Below, piece after piece: positions 6,117 to 11,245 of a stretch of 11,245 bases of DNA. The DNA is taken from assembly GCA_041795785.1 (NCBI GenBank), contig JBHBXR010000092.1, forward strand, positions 1 to 11,245, given 5' to 3'. Below the pieces are notes generated by a model. That model did no database searches, had not been told where the DNA came from, and saw only the letters and a list, made by a program, of their open reading frames with translations. Position 1 is the first letter of the stretch. Each line of letters begins with the position of its first letter. The stretch is from CAJPST01 sp041795785. GTDB taxonomy: Bacteria > Pseudomonadota > Gammaproteobacteria > Enterobacterales > Pasteurellaceae. The position numbers were made by a program, and so were the translations under genes.

Positions 6117-6722
6117 TTAAGCCGCTACCATCACCATCGCAGGGCGAATCACGCGGCCGTTTAACAAATAGCCTTTTTGTAGCACAACGGTGATTTGATT
6201 GGTTTCAAAACCCTCCGTCGGTTGCATGGAAATCGCCTGATGCAAATCGGGATTAAAGCTTTCTCCGACTACGCCGACCGGTTCCACGCCGAATCTCGCC
6301 ACGGTGGATAATAATTCTTTTAAGGTAAGCTCCACGCCGTCAAACAACGCTTTTACACTTTCGTCTTCCATATTCGCCGGCGTCGCCAAAGCGCGTTCCA
6401 AATTATCAATAGTATTTAAAATATCTTTGGAAAATTTCTCCAACGCGAATTTATGGGCTTTTTCTACATCTTGTTCGGCACGACGACGGATATTTTCCAT
6501 TTCGGCGCGAGCGCGTAACGTGATTTCCTGTTCCCGTTTTACCCCTTCTTCCTGCTGAACAGCCAATTCCTGTTGCAATTCTTGAACGCGGGCGATAGCT
6601 TCCTCTAAAGGATCGTCAAGGTGAACTTCTTCTAATTGCGATGCTTCTTGCGCTGCGTTTTGTTCCGTTTCCTGATTATTTTGCAGGTCTGCGTTTTCCG
6701 TTTTTTTCTCTTGTTCCGTCAT
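6117..6722 (-). CDS. grpE: GrpE, nucleotide exchange factor for DnaK
   Basis: This 201-residue cytoplasmic protein (E. coli GrpE has 197) releases ADP from DnaK in the DnaK-DnaJ-GrpE chaperone cycle. Residues 1-40 are acidic and Q/E-rich and probably disordered. A long charged coiled coil (about 38-100, including ARAEMENIRRRAEQDVEKA) is the dimerising helix. The C-terminal beta domain contains the signature FNPDLHQAIS (about 156-165) and ends with GYLLNGRVIRPAMVMVA. GGAG lies 6 bases before the ATG at 6722. A sigma-32 promoter lies about 100 bases upstream, and a possible vegetative -10 box TACAAT lies at 6759-6754 on the minus strand. It is transcribed divergently from nadK, as in related genomes. 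Confidence 0.97.
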   Translation of the reverse strand: MTEQEKKTENADLQNNQETEQNAAQEASQLEEVHLDDPLEEAIARVQELQQELAVQQEEGVKREQEITLRARAEMENIRRRAEQDVEKAHKFALEKFSKDILNTIDNLERALATPANMEDESVKALFDGVELTLKELLSTVARFGVEPVGVVGESFNPDLHQAISMQPTEGFETNQITVVLQKGYLLNGRVIRPAMVMVAA

Positions 6723-6766
6723 TACACTCTCCGTTTAAGTAAAAATTGCGTCCATTGTAACAAAAA

Positions 6767-6807
6767 TGCCTATCCGAATAAAAGCCCGTAACTCTTTGCG
6801 ATAGGCA
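6767..6807 (-). other. Inverted repeat in the grpE leader, possible attenuator
   Basis: TGCCTATC (6767-6774) and GATAGGCA (6800-6807) are perfect 8-base complements separated by 25 bases. In the grpE direction the closed stem is followed at once by TTTTTG, which resembles an intrinsic terminator. It lies downstream of the sigma-32 start and upstream of grpE, so it would be in the heat-shock transcript. It could be an attenuator, a terminator against stray transcription, or a protein-binding dyad. The long loop lowers its stability. Confidence 0.4.
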
Positions 6808-6824
6808 GCCTTTATGTGTAATAT
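6796..6824 (+). promoter_or_regulatory. Candidate nadK promoter
   Basis: TTGCGA (6796-6801) and TAATAT (6819-6824) are spaced by 17 bases, with four and five consensus matches. A start near 6831 gives a leader of about 26 bases. The -10 box overlaps the edge of the divergent sigma-32 -10 element, so the two polymerases could compete. Confidence 0.35.
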
Positions 6825-6848
6825 ATGGGACAAATTATTTTATTCAAG
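6823..6848 (-). promoter_or_regulatory. Sigma-32 heat-shock promoter of grpE
   Basis: On the minus strand, CTTGAAT (6848-6842) is followed after 12 bases by CCCATAT (6829-6823). This matches the sigma-32 consensus CTTGAAA-N11-16-CCCATnT with only one mismatch. Transcription would start near 6816, about 94 bases before the grpE ATG. Heat-shock control of grpE by sigma-32 is well known. Confidence 0.85.
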
Positions 6849-6856
6849 TATCAATT

Positions 6857-7780
6857 ATGGAAAGCAACAATTTTACGCAAAGCAAACCTATTCATCCGTT
6901 ACATACTACATTTAAAACTATCGGGTTAGTCGGTCGTCCGCGTAACGATATCAATCTGCAAATGCACAAAAACCTGTTTCAATGGCTGTTGGAGCGAGGT
7001 TATCACGTTGTAATGGAAGAAGCCGTGGGCAAAGCGCTGAATCTTCCGGTTAATCATATTGCAACCTTGGATCAAATCGGTAAGCAGGCGCAACTGGCGA
7101 TTGTGATCGGTGGCGACGGCAATATGTTGGGACGTGCGCGCGCCTTGGCAAAATACGGCATTGCGATGATCGGCATTAACCGCGGCAATTTGGGCTTCTT
7201 AACGGATATTGATCCTAAAAACGCGTATGCCCAACTACAAGCCTGCTTGGACGGTGAATTTTTTGTCGAAGAACGCTTTTTACTGGAAGTGAATGTGGAG
7301 CGTGAAGGTAAAGTCATTTCTATGGGGAATGCGATTAATGAAGCGGTGATCCACCCTGCCAAAATTGCCCATATGATTGATTTTCATGTATATATTGATG
7401 ACAAATTTGCTTTTTCACAACGTTCCGACGGCTTAATTATCGCCACACCGACCGGTTCAACGGCTTATTCACTTTCTGCCGGCGGTCCGATTCTGACGCC
7501 GCAATTAAATGCCATTGCGTTGGTTCCGATGTTTCCGCACACGCTTTCATCCCGCCCGTTGGTCATCGACGGCGACAAAAGAATCTCCCTGCGCTTCGCC
7601 GAATATAATACGCCTTCTTTAGAAGTAAATTGCGATAGTCAATTACCTTTGGAATTTACCAGCGATGATGTAGTCAGTGTCTTTAAAAGCCCGCACAAAC
7701 TCAGATTATTGCATTTACATAATTATAATTATTACAACATATTAAGCTCAAAATTAGGTTGGCTTAAGCAATTATTCTAA
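6857..7780 (+). CDS. nadK: NAD kinase
   Basis: This 307-residue cytoplasmic enzyme phosphorylates NAD to NADP using ATP or polyphosphate and supplies NADPH for biosynthesis. Visible motifs: GGDGN (85-89), with the conserved aspartate that activates the NAD hydroxyl; INRGNLGFLTD (about 107-117); NE (161-162); and the glycine-rich segment TPTGSTAYSLSAGGP (198-212), which binds nucleotide. The protein ends in LGWLKQLF like E. coli NadK (292 residues) and has about 15 extra residues at the N terminus. The ATG at 6857 has no clear Shine-Dalgarno sequence, so a short leader or weak initiation is possible; the next Met, near residue 36, would cut into the conserved fold. recN follows 75 bases downstream, as in enterics. 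Confidence 0.96.
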   Translation: MESNNFTQSKPIHPLHTTFKTIGLVGRPRNDINLQMHKNLFQWLLERGYHVVMEEAVGKALNLPVNHIATLDQIGKQAQLAIVIGGDGNMLGRARALAKYGIAMIGINRGNLGFLTDIDPKNAYAQLQACLDGEFFVEERFLLEVNVEREGKVISMGNAINEAVIHPAKIAHMIDFHVYIDDKFAFSQRSDGLIIATPTGSTAYSLSAGGPILTPQLNAIALVPMFPHTLSSRPLVIDGDKRISLRFAEYNTPSLEVNCDSQLPLEFTSDDVVSVFKSPHKLRLLHLHNYNYYNILSSKLGWLKQLF

Positions 7781-7794
7781 TAATCGACAGAAAA

Positions 7795-7845
7795 CTCTTT
7801 ACTGTACAAAAAAACAATATATACTAATATTCATACAGTAAAGAG
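7795..7845 (+). promoter_or_regulatory. recN SOS promoter with LexA box inside a 12-bp inverted repeat
   Basis: TTTACT (7798-7803) and TATACT (7820-7825), 16 bases apart, form a promoter. The spacer and -35 end are covered by TACTGT-ACAAAAAA-ACAATA (7800-7819), which fits the LexA box CTGT-N8-ACAG with one core change (ACAA). A good right half site, ACAGTA, lies at 7835-7840, but its left partner is degenerate. In addition, CTCTTTACTGTA (7795-7806) and TACAGTAAAGAG (7834-7845) are perfect 12-base complements. The right arm runs into the GAGG ribosome binding site (7843-7846) of recN. SOS control of recN by LexA is established in E. coli. Confidence 0.7.
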
Positions 7846-7855
7846 GATTTTTGTT

Positions 7856-9532
7856 ATGCTTACCCAACTCACTATCAATAATTTCGCTATTGTCCGTCAT
7901 CTCAATCTTGAATTGGCAAAAGGAATGTCCGTCATTACAGGGGAAACCGGCGCCGGAAAATCCATTGCCATTGATGCGTTAGGGCTGTGTTTGGGACAAC
8001 GAACCGAACTGTCAATGTTGCGAGAAGGACAGGAACGGGCTGAAGTTTGCGCGACTTTTCAACTTGAAGCCAAAAACCCTGCCGTTGCTTGGTTAAAAGA
8101 ACAAGAGTTACAAGATCCCGATAATCCGGAAGAATGTATTTTGCGTCGTATCGTCAATAATGACGGGCGTTCTAAAGCCTTTATCAATAGCACGCCGGTT
8201 TCCGCCAATCAATTAAAAGAGCTTGCTCAATATTTAATTCATATTAACGGGCAACACGCCTCCCAACTGCTATTAAAAAATGACTTTCAATTACAAACAC
8301 TGGACAATTTCTGCGCACATCAAACATTATTGACGCAAATGAATTCGGATTATCTGCATTGGAAAGAATTGCAACGCAAACTACATAATTTCAAACAACA
8401 ATGTGCGGAAAATGAAGCAAAGAAACAACTGTTGCAATATCAAGTGGATGAATTAAACCAGTTTAACCTGCAACCTAATGAATATGCCGAATTGGAAGAA
8501 AATCACCGTCGTTTATCCGGCAGCGAACAACTGACCACCCTTTCTCAATCCGCTTTACAACTATTAAGCGAAAACGAAACGGTAAATGCCGACCGTTTGC
8601 TATATAAAGCAAATCAATATATTGATGAACTCTGCGAATTGGATCCGCGCTATAAAGATGCGCAAACCATGCTACAAGAGGCATTGATTCAAGTGCAGGA
8701 AGCCAGCCGTGAAATTCAGCATTTATCCAATAATATCGAACAGGATCCGCTTTTATTACAGCAAATCGAACAACGTATGGGACAGGCTTTACAGCTGGCG
8801 CGTAAACATAATGTGAAAGCGGAAGCACTCACCGAGTTTCATCGCGCCTTAAAACAAGAACTTAATCAATTGATTGATTTTTCCGATAGCGAAGAAATAC
8901 TGATCGCACAAGAACAACAAGCTTATGCGCAAATGTCCGCAACGGCGAACGCATTACATCAAAGCCGTCAACAAGGTGCCACAAAACTCGCTCAACAGGT
9001 CACCAAATCCATTAAGCAACTGGCAATGGAAAATGCGGAATTTTTTATCGAGCTGAAAACGGATTACGACAAAATCTCCGCTTTAGGAGCGGATACCGTC
9101 GTCTTTAATTTACGCAGTAACTTAGGACAACCGCCGCAACCGTTGGCAAAAATCGCTTCCGGCGGGGAGTTGTCACGTATTGCTTTGGCAATCCAAGTGC
9201 TGACTTCCGACAAATCTGCCGTCCCGACGTTAATTTTTGACGAAATTGACGTGGGTATCAGCGGCGCAACTGCCAATGTGGTAGGAAAATTATTGCGTAA
9301 GTTAGGTGATAAATGCCAAGTATTATGCGTAACCCACTTACCGCAAGTCGCCAGTCAGGGACATCATCATTTTGTCGTTGAAAAACTGACGTTAGACGGA
9401 AAAACCGAGACAAAAATGACCGCACTTTCGCAACCTCAACGGGTACAGGCGTTAGCCAAATTATTAGGCGGCAGTAAAGTGACCGATACGGTACTGGCTA
9501 ATGCACAGGAAATGTTGGATTTGGCAGGTTAA
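7856..9532 (+). CDS. recN: RecN, SMC-like DNA double-strand break repair ATPase
   Basis: This 558-residue cytoplasmic protein (E. coli RecN has 553) is recruited to broken DNA with RecA and holds ends or sister chromatids together during recombinational repair. The N terminus opens with LTINNFAIV and Walker A GETGAGKS (29-36). The middle (about 150-400) is a long Q/E/L-rich antiparallel coiled coil, as in SMC proteins. The C-terminal half of the ATPase has the ABC signature SGGELSR (435-441), Walker B LIFDEIDVG with DE at 462-463, and the switch histidine in THLPQVAS (about 492-499). GAGG lies 9 bases before the ATG. A LexA-type operator precedes it. It follows nadK on the same strand but has its own promoter. 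Confidence 0.97.
   Translation: MLTQLTINNFAIVRHLNLELAKGMSVITGETGAGKSIAIDALGLCLGQRTELSMLREGQERAEVCATFQLEAKNPAVAWLKEQELQDPDNPEECILRRIVNNDGRSKAFINSTPVSANQLKELAQYLIHINGQHASQLLLKNDFQLQTLDNFCAHQTLLTQMNSDYLHWKELQRKLHNFKQQCAENEAKKQLLQYQVDELNQFNLQPNEYAELEENHRRLSGSEQLTTLSQSALQLLSENETVNADRLLYKANQYIDELCELDPRYKDAQTMLQEALIQVQEASREIQHLSNNIEQDPLLLQQIEQRMGQALQLARKHNVKAEALTEFHRALKQELNQLIDFSDSEEILIAQEQQAYAQMSATANALHQSRQQGATKLAQQVTKSIKQLAMENAEFFIELKTDYDKISALGADTVVFNLRSNLGQPPQPLAKIASGGELSRIALAIQVLTSDKSAVPTLIFDEIDVGISGATANVVGKLLRKLGDKCQVLCVTHLPQVASQGHHHFVVEKLTLDGKTETKMTALSQPQRVQALAKLLGGSKVTDTVLANAQEMLDLAG
9419..9427 (-). repeat. DNA uptake signal sequence inside recN
   Basis: ACCGCACTT lies within the recN reading frame and is read as Thr-Ala-Leu near residues 522-524, close to the C terminus. 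Coding-region copies commonly use this frame because the peptide is harmless. Confidence 0.85.
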
Positions 9533-9537
9533 GCGAT

Positions 9538-9656
9538 AACTAAGTGAGCTCAAACAATAATATTTCCCATTAAGGCAACTTTTATTTCTTCTGCTTACGG
9601 GGAAAGAAACATTTTCCCTCAATGAATAGTATTATATGCCAAGCTCACTTAAGTAT
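9538..9656. repeat. Nearly full-length imperfect palindrome after recN (MITE-like or long RNA hairpin)
   Basis: The element starts 6 bases after the recN stop. TAAGTGAGCT (9541-9550) and AGCTCACTTA (9642-9651) are perfect complements at its ends. The similarity continues inward with gaps: left ATAATATTTCCCATTAAGG (9556-9574) resembles the complement of the right arm, ATAATACTATTCATTGAGG (about 9635-9617). An inner TTTCTT (9585-9590)/AAGAAA (9604-9609) pair closes towards a central CTGCTTACGG. The whole of about 118 bases could therefore fold into one long, bulged hairpin. It has no open frame. It may be a small non-autonomous mobile element, a structured RNA or the recN transcript end. It occupies the first third of the 344-base gene-free stretch 9533-9876; the rest is AT-rich promoter DNA. 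Confidence 0.55.
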
Positions 9657-9718
9657 TGTTTATATTAAAACGCAGTTGTGTGAATGCGGGCAGTATAACC
9701 ATTAATCAGTATTATTTC

Positions 9719-9734
9719 TGTGATCTAAGTCAAA
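9719..9734 (+). promoter_or_regulatory. Possible CRP site upstream of yciC
   Basis: TGTGA-TCTAAG-TCAAA keeps the left CRP half site fully and four of five bases of the right. It lies about 120 bases before the likely yciC transcription start, further than the usual activating positions, so its role is doubtful. Confidence 0.35.
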
Positions 9735-9835
9735 ATTCCGACAAAATGTTAATTTTTTGTTATTTTAATGTGAAATTTAGTTTAATTTTAACACCTTTTA
9801 AACAGGTATTTTTAGAAATTTATCAACAAACACCG

Positions 9836-9841
9836 TATAAT
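9836..9841 (+). promoter_or_regulatory. -10 box of the yciC promoter
   Basis: TATAAT matches the -10 consensus fully. The region 16-18 bases upstream (around 9812-9819) is A/T-rich without a good -35 hexamer. A start near 9848 would give a leader of about 29 bases before the ATG at 9877. Confidence 0.5.
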
Positions 9842-9876
9842 AGTTCTCTGATTTTTTGGTTCTTATGAGATTTAAT

Positions 9877-10668
9877 ATGCCTGTTAATTTCACTCAACTT
9901 TTACAAGACAGTTGGAATTTTGTTCGTAATCAAAAGAACTTTACGCTTTCTTTTGTGATTGCCTTTACTCTGCTGTCATTCGCAATAAATATGATCTTTG
10001 ACACTTCAACGTCAGCATTAACACCCGATGCTTTTCAGCAATTGGACAACCCTGACTTAACCCCTGAACAGCAAGTAGCCTTATTCAGTGCTTTATTACA
10101 GAAAATAGACGCCAACTTTTTGTTATTTATCTATATTGTTTATCAAGTTATTTTCCTGCTTTTCAGTTGCTGGGGGATTTTGACGGTTCATCATATCAGC
10201 CTACAAAATAATTACTCTCTGACTCAAACTTTTGGCATGGCACTCAAACGTTTTTTCGGCGTCCTCATCATCAATATCCTTATTTCATTGCCGTTACTTA
10301 TCTGTTTTACGGCATTTTTGGTTAGCGTACTAAGCGGCTCCGGGATATCAATCCTAATCGTATTCGTCTTTTTTTCTATCTTTATTTTCATCCGCACCTG
10401 TCTTGCCTTCATCACCTATTTAATTGAAGAGAAAGGAATCGGTGAATCCATCGCTTATATTTGGCGAGCCGGAATAGGGCGTACAACAACATTGTTGTGG
10501 TACTTCCTAATCGTATATTTAATTTTCAGCATTATCTCCAACCGCTTAGCCGACTTCTCGGACAATATGCCACTTGGTGTAATCGCTACCCTGCTCGTTT
10601 CATTCCTGAATGTTTTTGCTGTAGTAATCAGCTACCGTTTTTATACTATTTTTACGCAAAGAGCCTAA
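9877..10668 (+). CDS. yciC: YciC family (UPF0259) inner membrane protein
   Basis: This 263-residue protein has about six membrane segments (near 25-45, 80-110, 130-155, 155-175, 205-225 and 235-258). The start region MPVNFTQLLQDSWNFVRNQ aligns without gaps with the beginning of E. coli YciC, including the (V/F)RNQ motif, and LTPEQQ (about 60) has a counterpart there too. TTG at 9856 and ATG at 9865 are in-frame alternatives, but GAGA lies 6 bases before the ATG at 9877 and the family alignment supports it. E. coli YciC has 247 residues. The gene order yciC-yciB-yciA is the same as in E. coli, which strengthens the call of an otherwise poorly conserved protein. The molecular function is unknown. 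Confidence 0.8.
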   Translation: MPVNFTQLLQDSWNFVRNQKNFTLSFVIAFTLLSFAINMIFDTSTSALTPDAFQQLDNPDLTPEQQVALFSALLQKIDANFLLFIYIVYQVIFLLFSCWGILTVHHISLQNNYSLTQTFGMALKRFFGVLIINILISLPLLICFTAFLVSVLSGSGISILIVFVFFSIFIFIRTCLAFITYLIEEKGIGESIAYIWRAGIGRTTTLLWYFLIVYLIFSIISNRLADFSDNMPLGVIATLLVSFLNVFAVVISYRFYTIFTQRA

Positions 10669-10669
10669 T

Positions 10670-11212
10670 ATGAAACAACTTCTTGAATTTATTCCGCTGA
10701 TTTTATTCTTCACCGTTTATAAACTGGTCGGCATTCGTGAAGCGGCAATAACGTTGGTTATTGCAACCGTTATTCAAATGCTTATTCTAAAATTTAAATA
10801 CGGCAAAATTGAAAAACAACAAATCATCATGGGCGTTGCCGTGGTATTTTTCGGCTTGTTAACCGCTTATTTTAACGAATTGGAATTTCTTAAATGGAAA
10901 GTTACCATCGTGTATGCCATTTTTGCTTTAGCATTATTAATCAGCCAATACGGATTCAAGAAACCGTTGATTAAACAGTTATTAGGTAAAGAAATTGAAT
11001 TACCCGAAGCGGTTTGGAACAAGCTAAACTTGGGATGGACAGGATTTTTTATTCTTTGTATGTTGCTTAATATGTATATCAGTCACTATTTGTCCAATGA
11101 TATCTGGGTGGATTTTAAAACCTTCGGCATTATCGGCATGACTTTTATTGCAACGATTATCACCGGTATTTATATTTATCGTTATCTTCCGAATACGGAT
11201 AATAAGGAGTAA
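10670..11212 (+). CDS. yciB: YciB/IspZ, inner membrane-spanning protein linked to septation
   Basis: This 180-residue protein (E. coli YciB has 179) has about five membrane helices. Motifs typical of the family are visible: MKQLLEFIPLILFFTVYK at the start, GIREAAITLVIAT (22-34) and the central WNKLNLGWTGFFI (about 116-128). E. coli YciB interacts with division and elongation proteins and affects cell envelope synthesis; the Shigella homologue was described as a septation protein. The ATG comes one base after the yciC stop, with only a weak AGAG ribosome binding sequence, so translation is probably coupled. Confidence 0.93.
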   Translation: MKQLLEFIPLILFFTVYKLVGIREAAITLVIATVIQMLILKFKYGKIEKQQIIMGVAVVFFGLLTAYFNELEFLKWKVTIVYAIFALALLISQYGFKKPLIKQLLGKEIELPEAVWNKLNLGWTGFFILCMLLNMYISHYLSNDIWVDFKTFGIIGMTFIATIITGIYIYRYLPNTDNKE

Positions 11213-11216
11213 TCGA

Positions 11217-11245
11217 ATGTCAACAAAATTTGTAGAAAATACAAC
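11217..11245 (+). CDS. yciA: Start of YciA acyl-CoA thioesterase (cut by window end)
   Basis: ATG at 11217 follows an AAGGAG ribosome binding site (11204-11209, overlapping the yciB stop region) at 7 bases and encodes MSTKFVENT before the window ends. The identification rests on position: yciA follows yciB in E. coli and Haemophilus. The nine visible residues are a variable N terminus and do not prove it. YciA is a hot-dog fold thioesterase that hydrolyses a broad range of acyl-CoAs. Confidence 0.65.

Noticed and set aside
7821..7840. A second LexA box upstream of recN.
   Set aside because: Only the right half (ACAGTA) is good; no CTGT-like half stands 8 bases before it. Mentioned under the recN promoter only.
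8475..8828. A 117-codon leftward frame inside recN.
   Set aside because: Antisense to the coiled-coil region of recN; it is open only because of the codon composition of recN.
9656..9868. A 70-codon rightward frame between recN and yciC with a TTG start.
   Set aside because: No ribosome binding site, AT-driven composition, and it covers the yciC promoter and overlaps the palindromic element end. No recognisable protein features.

Overview
The window looks like a chromosomal segment from a Pasteurellaceae bacterium of the Haemophilus/Aggregatibacter/Pasteurella group. Six exact copies of the Haemophilus-type DNA uptake signal core (AAGTGCGGT or its complement) are present, and two of them are paired as the stem of a terminator. 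The gene blocks grpE<>nadK-recN and yciC-yciB-yciA follow the gamma-proteobacterial pattern. Composition is moderately AT-rich, with very AT-rich intergenic DNA. Genus and species cannot be fixed from the sequence alone.

Layout. (1) At 1-40 lies the start of a leftward gene with a signal-peptide-like N terminus, preceded by a consensus CRP site. (2) The stretch 41-452 has no gene but carries an uptake sequence and a dense cluster of palindromes at 247-443. (3) A leftward three-gene operon (2698 to 453) encodes two YjiH/YjiG-type membrane proteins and an M20 metallopeptidase, behind a well-placed class II CRP promoter. (4) A 506-bp divergent regulatory region holds CRP, IHF-like and TyrR-like sites. 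(5) Rightward, tyrosine phenol-lyase is followed by a TyrP-type tyrosine transporter, a module that imports tyrosine and splits it into phenol, pyruvate and ammonium. (6) Leftward grpE, with a sigma-32 promoter, is divergent from rightward nadK and recN; recN has a LexA-type operator. (7) A 344-bp gap after recN holds a ~118-bp nearly full-length imperfect palindrome and the yciC promoter. (8) yciC and yciB are complete and yciA is cut off by the window end.

How it works together. The left half looks like a catabolic island for amino acids and peptides under carbon-source (CRP) and aromatic amino acid (TyrR) control. The right half is core housekeeping and stress response: a heat-shock nucleotide exchange factor, NADP supply, SOS-induced break repair and inner-membrane envelope proteins. 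I did not find an entirely new multi-gene system. The most unusual signals are the yjiHG-M20 peptidase pairing, the palindromic intergenic elements, and a 12-bp inverted repeat over the recN promoter and ribosome binding site that may separate SOS-driven from read-through expression.
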